64,000 bases of DNA from an uncultured Clostridia bacterium. Lineage in GTDB: Bacteria; Bacillota; Clostridia; Christensenellales; CAG-917. The stretch lies in contig CALVKR010000003.1 in the NCBI GenBank assembly GCA_944332995.1, positions 1-64,000 of the forward strand. The letters are read 5' to 3'. Position 1 is the first letter of the stretch, and every line of letters begins with the position of its first letter. Below, piece after piece: positions 32,294 to 41,210 of the stretch. The notes beneath the pieces are model-generated. The model was given only the letters and a program-made list of their open reading frames with translations. It ran no database searches and was not told where the DNA came from. The position numbers were made by a program, and so were the translations under genes.

Positions 32294-33343
32294 TTACGGT
32301 TCGACGTTATCCGTTTGCGGCGTGTTATCTTTGGACGCATTTAAAATTTCTTCGATTCCTTTCAGGTTCACTCCGCCTTTTGCTTTTAGCATATCTTTAA
32401 AACTTGCCGTCGACGGCTCGCTTCTTAAATACTCGAGATTGTCGGGTGCAAAGCATTTGAAATCGAGCCCCACCGTTTCGGCAAATTGAAAAATATCCAT
32501 GACAGTCGAATTTTGCACCACCTTGTGCCTTTTGCAGATAAAATCCGCTTTGACGAAATAATCCGCCTTTTCCGCCATATTGGTGTATTGACCGCCTTTT
32601 TTGCAAAACTCCTTTAACGTCGCCCAAACCTTAAGCGTATCCTTTTTTTCGAGGTGCTCGCTAAAACACACCGTCTTGCCCGAAAACGGACCGCTTTTAC
32701 TCTCTAAAGCCCTCGCTTTCGCCTTTAATATCTTATACGACGAGGCATTGCTCGCCTTCGGGGTGCCACCCTCGGTATAAGATACGCAGGAAGGGCAAAT
32801 CTCGGCAATTTCCTTGGGCGTCATTTTGATTTTTTTCAAGACAGACTTAAACGCCGACATGGTCAGTTCGGCGTCGTCGTCGGACTTGTGAAGATATTTT
32901 ATTTCAACGCCCGTCTTTTCCGCTATATGCTCGAGCGACATATTCTGCGAACGGGTAAGCTGAGCAAATACCTTTTGAGTATCCAAAGCGCAATATCTCC
33001 ACTGCCCCAGCTTGTATTGAGCGCAGGCGGTATTCAAAAACCTGACGTCGTTGGTGACTGCGTGCCCTAACACCATATCGGAAGTCAAAACAAGGTCTTT
33101 TATCTTGTCGTAGTAAAAGGAAAAGTCAGGTTGCTTTAAAAATACCTCAGGAGGGTATGCAAGTTTAATATCCGGCTCGTGGCCTCTGCGAGCGAGTCGG
33201 AAAGGATATTGAGGATTTATCAATATATCCTCTTTTTTTAAAACTTTCATCTTTTCGTCGCAGACGACGTATCCGAAACTGCACATATGCTTGCCGTCGC
33301 AACATTCGATGTCAAAAAATAAGTATCTCAAATTTCTTCCCAC
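32294..33343 (-). CDS. DEDDh 3'-5' exonuclease with C-terminal BRCT-like domain
   Basis: A 349-aa protein. The N-terminal half is a DnaQ-like exonuclease: Exo I LFFDIECCD, Exo II GHAVTNDVRFLN, Exo III HKSDDDAELT with the catalytic histidine. After a linker, residues about 217-270 read SGKTVCFSEHLEKKD, then a helix, KKGGQYTNMAEKADYFVK, which looks like a BRCT domain (GKT strand, GG turn, DYFV strand). An exonuclease-BRCT pairing suggests DNA repair or processing. The start is GTG at 33343, or TTG at 33331, which has GGTGGGAAG before it. A strong promoter ends 8 bp before the GTG. Confidence 0.75.
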   Translation of the reverse strand: MGRNLRYLFFDIECCDGKHMCSFGYVVCDEKMKVLKKEDILINPQYPFRLARRGHEPDIKLAYPPEVFLKQPDFSFYYDKIKDLVLTSDMVLGHAVTNDVRFLNTACAQYKLGQWRYCALDTQKVFAQLTRSQNMSLEHIAEKTGVEIKYLHKSDDDAELTMSAFKSVLKKIKMTPKEIAEICPSCVSYTEGGTPKASNASSYKILKAKARALESKSGPFSGKTVCFSEHLEKKDTLKVWATLKEFCKKGGQYTNMAEKADYFVKADFICKRHKVVQNSTVMDIFQFAETVGLDFKCFAPDNLEYLRSEPSTASFKDMLKAKGGVNLKGIEEILNASKDNTPQTDNVEP

Positions 33344-33351
33344 CGCTTTTT

Positions 33352-33380
33352 ATCATAACACCCATGGGCGTTAATTTCAA
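33352..33380 (-). promoter_or_regulatory. Sigma-A promoter of the exonuclease gene
   Basis: Minus strand: -35 TTGAAA, 17-bp spacer, -10 TATGAT with an upstream TG. The predicted start is within a few bases of the GTG start codon. Confidence 0.7.
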
Positions 33381-33545
33381 TATCAATCTTAAATTTAATT
33401 TAAAATATGCGCCGTTCGCTATGCGTTGTCCGCACTTTAAGCTCGCCGTCCGCTTTCGTATAAAACTGCGATATGCGGCGCCTTACCCCATAAAGAGGCA
33501 AACTTTACCTGCTCGTAAATAATGGGAGGCAAAGCGCAGGCAAAA

Positions 33546-35750
33546 TTATTTTATCCTCAGTTCCGATTTTGCGGTATCTTCTCCTGCCTTGCACGGTTGA
33601 GCATTCATGACCGCTTCCGCTTCGGACTGCGACAGCCCTCTTAAATCGAGATATCCTGCGGTTATATTTTTAAGGTTGGTAAATCTGCCTTGAAGCGTAA
33701 AACAGCACCTTGAAAGCCTGTATCTAAAAAGGGTATACTTTTTGCCTTTGGCGTCCTCGAGAGTAACTTTTTTCGGCTTACAGTTTGCGCAATCGGAGCC
33801 GTATATTTCCTTTATCGGACAATACAGATACGTCATATAAGGGACGTATCCCGCCGCGAAACGGTAGTCACATTCAAATTTCAGATTCTGCTCATACGAG
33901 GCAGCGCACCTGTATACTCCCGCTTTTCTCAAAGCGGCGACGGCATAGCGGTTAAACACGTTCATCATGGGAGAGGCAATCACTTTTTTCTCCCGTGCGT
34001 ATTTTAATCCCCAAAGATTTTGCGACACGACAAAGTCGGCTTCCTTTACCAGCGAGTCGATTTTTGCAACCTCTTTGCCGGTTGCCACGGGAGGCAATAC
34101 GAGCCCTACCTTGTGCGATTTCAAAAACATTTCCGTCCCCTTGTCAAAGTAGTTTTCGGGGCAGAAGGCAAAATCGGCGTCGTATCCCGACAAAAAGCCG
34201 TATTCTGCCTCGGAAGCAAAAATTATAAGCGGCTTTGGAGCAATATCGCACTCAAGCGGCACGATATCTTTTTTGACGTATTTAACGCCGTTTTTTATCT
34301 TAATGATTTCCTCCCTAAGGCGCTCGACAACCTTTCGTCTGAGTTCGTTCAACTGCGCTTTAGGCATAAAAACGCTGTCCGTCTTAAACGCTAAAAGGCG
34401 AAAATCAAAACATTCCGTCCCCTTTTCGAACACCCTCTGCACCTCGTCTGCGGTGAGGGAAAGGGATTTTGCCCTTTCGCATTCTTCCCCCTCTACGCTG
34501 ATAACGGCGTCGCCTATGGCACACTTGCAAAGTATCGGTCTGCCTGCAAAGGCGTATATTTCAAATTTTACCTCTCTCCTTTTTTCGAGGGATAAATTTT
34601 TATCCTCAAGGCGTTTATCCAAAGTGAGATATACGTCGTCGTCTTTTCTGACGGAGTATTTAGTGTATATTATAAATCCGTCCTTTGCCTTTTCGACGTT
34701 CCCCACGCCTGCGCTCGCAGTTTCGACGCCGTTTGTGAAAAACTTGACGCCGTCGCCCGTCACGGGGAAATAATCGGACATAACCTCGACCTTGTAAATA
34801 TCTTTGAATTTTTTGATGCTCAAAACTTTTCCTATCCTTACGCCCGTATGATTGTTATATCTCTTTTCGATTTTTTTGAAATTGTCATAAAGATATGCCG
34901 ATTCGTTAAAACTGCCTCTGCAATACGCTTTTTTGAGCTCGTTTTTTGCGCCCTCTGAATCAAAATTTTTATGGCAAAGATTGTCTATTGCCTCTCTGTA
35001 AACCTTTGTGGCAGTGGCAACGTAGCCTGCCCGTCTTAGCCTGCCCTCTATCTTGAAAGAATTTACGCCGACGTCCGACAATAGCTTTAACTTGTCCAAA
35101 AGGCATAAATCTTTCGTGGACATAAAATAGCCTTGAGCTCCGCTCGATGCGGTGTACTTAAGCCGACAGAGCTGAGCGCATCTTCCCCTGTTTCCGCTGT
35201 CGCCGCTTGCAAAACTGCTTATATAGCAATTTCCGCTAAAGGACGAACACAGCGCACCCTGCACGAAAAACTCGAGGTCGAGCGAGGTGTGTTTTTTTAT
35301 ATCCTTTATATCCTCGAGCGTCGTTTCTCTCGACAGCACCACTCTTTTAAACCCCATTTTTTCGGCAATCAACGCCCCGTCAAGATTGTGAACGCCTCCC
35401 TGAGTGCTGAGGTGAAGTTCTATGTTTTCAAAATTCTCTTTCAGAAAATAAGCGACGCCCATATCCTGCACTATAAAAGCGTCCACGCCTGCCTCTGTCG
35501 CCTCTTTGACGGCGTTTAACAGAGAGGGAAACTCATCGTCATAAACCAAAGTGTTTAAGGTAAGATAAACCTTTACGCCCCTCAAATGAGCGTAGCCGAC
35601 AGCGTCGGGCAAATCGTCGCCGAAATTGCTCGCTTTAACTCTGGCGTTAAAATTTTTACCGCCGAGATACACGGCGTCCGCCCCTGCATTGACTGCCGCC
35701 TTGAGCGTTTCAAAGTCGCCGCAGGGCGATAAAAGTTCTATACCTTTCAT
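33546..35750 (-). CDS. U32 family peptidase / RNA hydroxylation protein
   Basis: A 734-aa U32 protein. The N-terminal half contains ELLSPCGDFETLKAAVNAGA, ADAVYLGGKNFNAR, the cysteine-containing GNRGRCAQLCRL loop and the SFKIEGRLRRAGYVA signature. The C-terminal half has the collagenase-like extension and a cysteine cluster (CPIKEIYGSDCANCK). Members act in prephenate-dependent tRNA or 23S rRNA hydroxylation (TrhP/RlhA); the older name is collagenase-like peptidase. Its start overlaps the stop of the upstream transporter by 4 bp, a tight but functionally unexplained pairing. Confidence 0.88.
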   Translation of the reverse strand: MKGIELLSPCGDFETLKAAVNAGADAVYLGGKNFNARVKASNFGDDLPDAVGYAHLRGVKVYLTLNTLVYDDEFPSLLNAVKEATEAGVDAFIVQDMGVAYFLKENFENIELHLSTQGGVHNLDGALIAEKMGFKRVVLSRETTLEDIKDIKKHTSLDLEFFVQGALCSSFSGNCYISSFASGDSGNRGRCAQLCRLKYTASSGAQGYFMSTKDLCLLDKLKLLSDVGVNSFKIEGRLRRAGYVATATKVYREAIDNLCHKNFDSEGAKNELKKAYCRGSFNESAYLYDNFKKIEKRYNNHTGVRIGKVLSIKKFKDIYKVEVMSDYFPVTGDGVKFFTNGVETASAGVGNVEKAKDGFIIYTKYSVRKDDDVYLTLDKRLEDKNLSLEKRREVKFEIYAFAGRPILCKCAIGDAVISVEGEECERAKSLSLTADEVQRVFEKGTECFDFRLLAFKTDSVFMPKAQLNELRRKVVERLREEIIKIKNGVKYVKKDIVPLECDIAPKPLIIFASEAEYGFLSGYDADFAFCPENYFDKGTEMFLKSHKVGLVLPPVATGKEVAKIDSLVKEADFVVSQNLWGLKYAREKKVIASPMMNVFNRYAVAALRKAGVYRCAASYEQNLKFECDYRFAAGYVPYMTYLYCPIKEIYGSDCANCKPKKVTLEDAKGKKYTLFRYRLSRCCFTLQGRFTNLKNITAGYLDLRGLSQSEAEAVMNAQPCKAGEDTAKSELRIK

Positions 35751-37633
35751 TTATCTTTATTATCCTCTATCCTTTGTTTTTTGGTCGGGACGTCTACGCC
35801 GTCCAGAGGCAACTTGCCATCGTCGCTTAAAGAGCTCACGCCGTCGGCAGATAAAAAACTCTCGCTTATACGGCCATCTTTGCCGTCGGTCAAGCCTGTA
35901 AAGAAAGCCGCACTCTCGCCGTCAGGCAACGCATTTTTGTCCGCCACGTCGTTTAAATCGGCGTCGATTATATTTTCTTGCCCGTTTGCCGCTTCCGACT
36001 CGTTCGTTTTGCATACAGCCTGCGCCCCTGCTTCGTTTAAAGCGAGGTAATACGGCGAGGTGCGATTTTCTATCTCGTCCACCATCTTGCGGTAAAATTC
36101 GTTATCTATAATGCACTTGCGTTTGTATATCAGCATTGCTACAATCAAAAACGCCACGGGAATAAGACACATACAGCATAATAGCGCCATTATCTTGTAG
36201 TCGGGCACGGAATTTATGACGTCGGCTATTCCTGCCAATTTATCGTCGGCTGATATGACTCCTTGAGCGGCGTGGTTTTCAAGGTCGGCAATCTTGTTCG
36301 TTTCCACCGTCACGCCGACGATAAGATATACAAGCATGACCAAAAACTGCATGAGCGCCGAGCCCATTTTCGCTGTAAACGGTCTGACCGAAAATATCAG
36401 ACCCTCGTCTCGACTGCCCGTTTTCCACTCGTTATACTCGACGGTATCCGCCATATAGACGAGCATTATCGTATAGAATCCCTGACCGAAACCTACGATG
36501 CCGTTGCAAAGAATAAGCACGATAAATTTTACAAGCCACGGGTCGGACGGCAATACGAGCCCGAATAAAAGCATCAGAAGATAACCGCCTATTATCGAAA
36601 ATCCTGTGGCGTACATAAGTTTTTTGCGCCCGAATTTTTTTATCAATATCGGATACGTCAACATAAACACTACCGATACGACTGCGAAAGCTATGCCGAA
36701 TATCGTAGTGAGAATTCCGTTGTAGCCGAACTCGAAATATATATAGGAAAGGCTAAGTCCTCCTCCTACGACGTTGGTGCCGATATTGAATATCAGCATG
36801 ACGAGCGCAGACCATAAAAGCTGGTCGTTTTTAAAAATGATTTTAAACATTTCCTTTACGCCCTTTTTCGGAGTTTTGACAAAGGATTTCCCGAGAGGCT
36901 CTTCCTTTACGCCCAAAACGGTGATAAGCTGAAAGCCTATCATAAACACTCCTGCCAAAATGCCGAATACCAAATAGGCGGTTGAAGCGCTCCCGCCAAT
37001 CGTCCACTGTCCCGCCGTAAATGCGGGAACGACGACGGAAACAATTGCCGAGCCTGCCGAAGCGCAAAGCTGAGTGAACGACGTCAGTTTCGAGCGGTCG
37101 TTTTCGTTTTTGCTTAGCGACGGCAACATACCCCAATATGGAATATCGTTCATCGTGAAGGTGATGCTGAACATAAAATATATGAACGCCAAAAAACCGA
37201 TAAACGCCCAGCCTGAAAGATTTACGCTGAAAATCACCGCAACGACTATGGCAGACGTAACTGCGCCAATCAATATCCACGGTTTAAACTTTCCCCACTT
37301 TGTCCTCGTGTTTTCAACGATTCCGCCCATAACGGGGTCGTTGAAAGCGTCGAAAATTCTTGCGCAGATAATAATAATGCTGACGGAAGCAAATTGAGCG
37401 TCCGTGAGCGTTTTGGTAAACAGAATATAAGTTAAAAGATAACCGTTGAACAGATTGTATAAAAAATCCCTGCCGACGCAGCCTAACGGAAACAGAATAA
37501 GATTTCTAAGGCTCAGTTTACCGCCCGAAGGTTTATCGGCGTTGCCGTTATCCGAGCCTGTCGACGAAAAGCCGTCCGATATATCCGTCGCATTATCCGG
37601 CGCATTGTCTATTGCCGCATTTTCCGAATCCAT
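35747..37633 (-). CDS. GPH-type MFS transporter with long cytosolic tail
   Basis: A 628-aa carrier of the glycoside-pentoside-hexuronide:cation symporter group, 12 helices. Signature features are the first-half DAFNDPVMGGIVENTRTKWG followed by KFKPWIL, and the SFTMNDIPYWGMLPSLS-like segment at 160-180. It should couple sugar or glycoside uptake to H+ or Na+. Both ends are unusual: 35 acidic residues lead in, and about 110 residues after the last helix form a disordered acidic tail ending in KKQRIEDNKDK. SD GAGGGG and a TTGAAA-N16-TATAAT promoter precede it. The specific sugar is unknown. Confidence 0.85.
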   Translation of the reverse strand: MDSENAAIDNAPDNATDISDGFSSTGSDNGNADKPSGGKLSLRNLILFPLGCVGRDFLYNLFNGYLLTYILFTKTLTDAQFASVSIIIICARIFDAFNDPVMGGIVENTRTKWGKFKPWILIGAVTSAIVVAVIFSVNLSGWAFIGFLAFIYFMFSITFTMNDIPYWGMLPSLSKNENDRSKLTSFTQLCASAGSAIVSVVVPAFTAGQWTIGGSASTAYLVFGILAGVFMIGFQLITVLGVKEEPLGKSFVKTPKKGVKEMFKIIFKNDQLLWSALVMLIFNIGTNVVGGGLSLSYIYFEFGYNGILTTIFGIAFAVVSVVFMLTYPILIKKFGRKKLMYATGFSIIGGYLLMLLFGLVLPSDPWLVKFIVLILCNGIVGFGQGFYTIMLVYMADTVEYNEWKTGSRDEGLIFSVRPFTAKMGSALMQFLVMLVYLIVGVTVETNKIADLENHAAQGVISADDKLAGIADVINSVPDYKIMALLCCMCLIPVAFLIVAMLIYKRKCIIDNEFYRKMVDEIENRTSPYYLALNEAGAQAVCKTNESEAANGQENIIDADLNDVADKNALPDGESAAFFTGLTDGKDGRISESFLSADGVSSLSDDGKLPLDGVDVPTKKQRIEDNKDK

Positions 37634-37693
37634 AATTTACCCCTCAAAAAATAAGCAAGCCGTGCGATTGATTTAGGCAATGCTCTATATAAA

Positions 37694-37721
37694 ATTATAC
37701 CACACGCTTCCTCATTTTCAA
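37694..37721 (-). promoter_or_regulatory. Sigma-A promoter of the transporter-U32 operon
   Basis: Minus strand: -35 TTGAAA, 16-bp spacer, -10 TATAAT. Confidence 0.7.
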
Positions 37722-37746
37722 GTCCCAAAATTATTATGCGGCGCTC

Positions 37747-37770
37747 AAAAAAGCGGAGCATCCGCTCCGC
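37747..37770 (-). terminator. Terminator of the 331-aa gene operon
   Basis: Perfect stem GCGGAGC / GCTCCGC with a 4-nt loop, then TTTTTTGAG on the minus strand. Confidence 0.88.
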
Positions 37771-37836
37771 CCTGTTTGCCTATTTTCAAAAAGTGTTTTT
37801 ACGGCTTATATATAATATGTATGCGCCGCAAATTGT

Positions 37837-38832
37837 TTATACTGCCAAAAACAAATTTTTGAGCCTTAACTTTGCTCCGTTTTTTATCTCGTTGATATTC
37901 TGAACAAGACCGCCTGCCACTTCAAACTGAAATTCTCGGGCGTATCTTTCGTTCTCGCCGTCTTTTACCATGACTGCCACTATGTTTTCGGGATTTTCTC
38001 TCGCCTTGGGAAATTCCACGCAGGTAAACTCACCGAGATAATCTTTAAGCGCTTCCGCTTTGAGGTCGGAAGCAAGATAGGTTTGCGCTTTGTCGAGGTC
38101 GCCCGACATGACCGCCTCCAAAAGCAGATACGGCACCAAAACGGGGATATAATCCCTTTCGTTTTCGTATTCGTATTTTCTCGATATGATTTTGAATTCC
38201 CTTTCCGTTTCAAAGAAGGAATACTCCTCTATGATAACTCTGCCGAGCATATCGTGCAGCTTCTTTTTGGTGGTAAACGAGCTCTTGCCGAAAGTTATCG
38301 AATCCGCTTCCCCCATAAAAAGAAGTTTGTAGTTATTGTCCGCAAGGCAGATGAGCAAAAACTGTCCTTCCTCGGTATGTCCCGTTACGATAAATAAAAG
38401 CCCGAGGCTCAACTGCGTCGTATCTATTTTAGGCTTTGAAACCTTTCTTCCGAAGTCGTAAAGCACGTTGGAACTCGGATTGGATATCATCATCTTTTCC
38501 GTGCCGTCGACAAATACCGTCGCCGTGTGGCTTATTCCGTTATGCCTTGCCTTTACCTCGGCAACAGCCTCGAACGTTTTAAAACGCTCCTCTTTATCCT
38601 TGGCGAAACTTATCTCGTATACGCCGCTGCCCCATCTCGTTACCGCCACGTCGCCGTAGATTTCTCTTGACGAGGTTTTAAGTTTTATGCTTTTGGGCAC
38701 TCCTTTGCCAAGCGGAAAACAGCTTATCAAATGCTCTTTACCATCCCCCTCGAAAGAAAAGGTTTTAGAACAAATCTTTCCGTCAAACAAAAGATATTCG
38801 TTATCTGCGCAATTTACAATATACTTCTCCAC
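37837..38832 (-). CDS. Hypothetical protein
   Basis: A 331-aa protein I do not recognise. The first 230 residues look beta-rich (repeated alternating strands such as KHLISCF-type and GSGVYEISFA), and the last 100 are more helical, ending in NEIKNGAKLRLKNLFLAV. There is no signal peptide or membrane helix. The start is GTG with GGAGTGA before it. It lies 20 bp after the DivIVA-like gene and shares its operon, so a role in cell envelope or division is possible but unsupported by motifs. Confidence 0.7.
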   Translation of the reverse strand: MEKYIVNCADNEYLLFDGKICSKTFSFEGDGKEHLISCFPLGKGVPKSIKLKTSSREIYGDVAVTRWGSGVYEISFAKDKEERFKTFEAVAEVKARHNGISHTATVFVDGTEKMMISNPSSNVLYDFGRKVSKPKIDTTQLSLGLLFIVTGHTEEGQFLLICLADNNYKLLFMGEADSITFGKSSFTTKKKLHDMLGRVIIEEYSFFETEREFKIISRKYEYENERDYIPVLVPYLLLEAVMSGDLDKAQTYLASDLKAEALKDYLGEFTCVEFPKARENPENIVAVMVKDGENERYAREFQFEVAGGLVQNINEIKNGAKLRLKNLFLAV

Positions 38833-38852
38833 TAATTCACTCCGTTAAAATT

Positions 38853-39521
38853 TTATGCTCTGCCGCTTCCGTTTATTCCGAGCGAGCGGCAAATTTCGTC
38901 TAACGGTTTTTGCGCGCTCAGCGCTTTTTCCATCGAAAACTCGTCGCTTGCGACAGCGTCCATTTTCGGAGTATGTACTTTCTTTATCTCTCCCACCAAT
39001 TTTTCAAAAAGGCGCGAGAGTTCCTCGTCTTCCGATTTCAATCTTTTTACCTCGCTTTTAAACTGCCTTTCCGCATCGGAACCGCTCGGGCGTTTGTCGA
39101 GCGAGAAGTCTTTGCGCAGCATATTTTCGAGGTCGAGCGCCGTTTGAATGACGACGCTTTCCATATTGAGAGCGTCCTTTGAAAAGTGGTAACGCTCCTT
39201 TAATTCCTCATAGGCGTTTGTCCACTTAGCCTGAAATATTTTGAGTCTCTCGATTTCGAGCGCATATTGCAGCTTCAAATCGAGCGTCATTTCGTTTGCC
39301 TTTTCGTTTGCGGCTACTATGCTCTTTTTGATTTCGTTTTCCTGGTCTTTATAGTCGGCAATGACGTTTTCAAGTTCAAAACATCTTGCCTTAAGCTGTG
39401 AAATTTTCTCCTTTTGCTGTGCCAATTGCTCCTCATAATTTTTCTCGCGTTCAAGAATATAGCCGTCTACCTGGGCAATATCGTAGCCCTTTTTGGCTAT
39501 ATTGAATTTGGTTTTATCCAT
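38853..39521 (-). CDS. DivIVA-domain coiled-coil protein
   Basis: A 222-aa protein whose N-terminus (FNIAKKGYDIAQVDGYILER) matches the DivIVA/GpsB lipid-binding domain pattern F-x5-GYD-x2-VD-x-Y. It is followed by about 150 residues of coiled coil and a short C-terminal segment. Such proteins mark curved or dividing membrane sites and recruit partners. GTGAGGTAG is the ribosome binding site, only a few bases downstream of a terminator hairpin, so expression probably depends on read-through or on a promoter overlapping the hairpin. Confidence 0.75.
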   Translation of the reverse strand: MDKTKFNIAKKGYDIAQVDGYILEREKNYEEQLAQQKEKISQLKARCFELENVIADYKDQENEIKKSIVAANEKANEMTLDLKLQYALEIERLKIFQAKWTNAYEELKERYHFSKDALNMESVVIQTALDLENMLRKDFSLDKRPSGSDAERQFKSEVKRLKSEDEELSRLFEKLVGEIKKVHTPKMDAVASDEFSMEKALSAQKPLDEICRSLGINGSGRA

Positions 39522-39533
39522 AAACTACCTCAC

Positions 39534-39571
39534 AAAAAAACGCTATCAATACTATGAAGCATTGACAGCGT
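39534..39571 (-). terminator. Terminator directly in front of the DivIVA-like gene
   Basis: Stem of 11 bp with one mismatch (ACGCTGTCAAT / ATTGATAGCGT), 10-nt loop, then T7 on the minus strand. The ribosome binding site of the next gene begins right after the T-run. It ends pncB transcripts or attenuates the downstream gene. Confidence 0.75.
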
Positions 39572-39685
39572 ATTTGCAACTTTTAAAAGTTTAAGATTTT
39601 AATTTGTTTTGTCGATTTTGGTTTGATTTTGTTTAACCTTATCCGATAGTATCAGGAGAATTTGGGATAAACGGCACTAAATGTA

Positions 39686-41107
39686 TCAGCCCTTGTTTAA
39701 TAAGAGTTTATGTTTTAAATCGTAAAGCCTTTGCGAGAGGTCGACTTTGTATTCCTGAGTGTTTACCACCCTTAAATATTCGGGATAGAACGAAGCCGCC
39801 TGCTCGTCAAGCCTTTTTCCTATCTCGGCAAGGGACGGCAGTTTGTAAACGAGTTTCCCGCCCTTGAACACGTCTACCATAAGTTCTTCTATGCGATATT
39901 TTTCAAACGTCGTTTTCTTCCATATCTGCTCGGGGTGGAAAATCGTTAGCGGCTTTGACTCGTCGAACACGTCGTCTTCCAGGCAAATAAGGTCCGCCGC
40001 CGCCATATTGTCGGCATCGTAAATTCTGACCACCTTTTTAAGACCGGGATTTGTTATCTTTGCAGGAGTGTTGGATACTTTGATTTTGGGATCCAACTCG
40101 CCCTTTTCGTTTTCCATGGCGGCAAGTTTATAAACACCGCCTAAGCTCGGGTTGGTATAACTCGTGATAAGACGCGTGCCTATGCCGAATATATCTATTT
40201 TGGCGTCCTGTGCCTGAAGTGCAAGCAAAACGTCCTCGTCGATATCTCCCGAAGCGAAAATCTTGACGTAGTCGTATCCTGCGGCGTCGAGCATGGCCCT
40301 CGCCTTTTTGGAAAGATACGCAAGGTCGCCGCTGTCAAGTCTTATGCCGAGCGGCCTGTAACCTTTAGCCGTCAACTCGTCGAAAACCTTTATGGCGTTG
40401 GGAACGCCGGACTTTAACGTGTCGTATGTGTCCACCAAAAGCAGACAGCCGTCGGGATAGATTTCGGCGTATTTTCTGAAAGCAGTAAGCTCGTCGGGGA
40501 AGGACATAACCCAGCTGTGAGCGTGCGTGCCCTTGACGGCGATGTCGAACATTTTGCCTGCCAGCACGTTTGAAGTCTGACGGCAGCCGCCTATATAAGC
40601 CGCCCTTGCGCCGTATATGCCTGCGTCGGCGTTTTGCGCACGCCTCAGTCCGAATTCCAAAATCTGTCCTTTGGTACTTTCACAGAGCCTTAAAGCCTTT
40701 GTGGCGATGAGCGTCTGATGATTTAAAAAGGTCAACAGAGCGGTTTCCACAAGCTGCGACTCAAACAAAGTCGCCGTCACCGTGAGCAGAGGCTCATAGG
40801 GAAACACAATCGTGCCCTCGGGTATCGCTTTTATATCGCCCGTAAACTTGAAGTTTTTAAGTGCGGTCAAAAAATCCTCGCCGAACTGATTGAGCGACCT
40901 TAAATATTCTATATCGTCGTCGGAAAAGTGCAGATTTTCAACGTATTCGACAACCTGTTCAAGACCTGCCGCAACGGCATAGGAAAAACCGCCAACGCCA
41001 CGGTAAAACACGTCGAATACGGCTTTACGCTCGGCAGTGCCGCATTTCAAATATCCGTTCATCATTGTCAGCTCGTAAAAATCGGTCAACAGCGTTAAGT
41101 TTCTCAT
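39686..41107 (-). CDS. pncB: Nicotinate phosphoribosyltransferase
   Basis: A 473-aa NAPRTase of the PncB family. It starts MRNLTLLTDFYELTMMNGYL, and contains AYIGGCRQTSNVLAG, the catalytic-histidine region VKGTHAHSWVMSF, and the phosphoribose region RLDSGDLAYLSKKAR. It makes nicotinate mononucleotide from nicotinate, PRPP and ATP for NAD salvage. SD AAGAAGG precedes the ATG. A long imperfect hairpin (41131-41167) lies in the leader. The length is normal. Confidence 0.96.
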   Translation of the reverse strand: MRNLTLLTDFYELTMMNGYLKCGTAERKAVFDVFYRGVGGFSYAVAAGLEQVVEYVENLHFSDDDIEYLRSLNQFGEDFLTALKNFKFTGDIKAIPEGTIVFPYEPLLTVTATLFESQLVETALLTFLNHQTLIATKALRLCESTKGQILEFGLRRAQNADAGIYGARAAYIGGCRQTSNVLAGKMFDIAVKGTHAHSWVMSFPDELTAFRKYAEIYPDGCLLLVDTYDTLKSGVPNAIKVFDELTAKGYRPLGIRLDSGDLAYLSKKARAMLDAAGYDYVKIFASGDIDEDVLLALQAQDAKIDIFGIGTRLITSYTNPSLGGVYKLAAMENEKGELDPKIKVSNTPAKITNPGLKKVVRIYDADNMAAADLICLEDDVFDESKPLTIFHPEQIWKKTTFEKYRIEELMVDVFKGGKLVYKLPSLAEIGKRLDEQAASFYPEYLRVVNTQEYKVDLSQRLYDLKHKLLLNKG

Positions 41108-41130
41108 AGTTACCTTCTTAATGTGTTTTG

Positions 41131-41167
41131 CTCGGGCAACACTCTAGCAAAACGTGCGTTTCCCGAG
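41131..41167 (-). promoter_or_regulatory. Inverted repeat in the pncB leader
   Basis: CTCGGGAAAC and GTTGCCCGAG pair over 10 positions with one mismatch around a 17-nt loop, ending about 24 bases before the pncB start. It could be an operator or an RNA element; it does not match a NAD riboswitch I know. Confidence 0.4.
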
Positions 41168-41210
41168 GTTTATTTAAAGCGAAAACGTATATAGTTAATT
41201 TCGCATTTTA

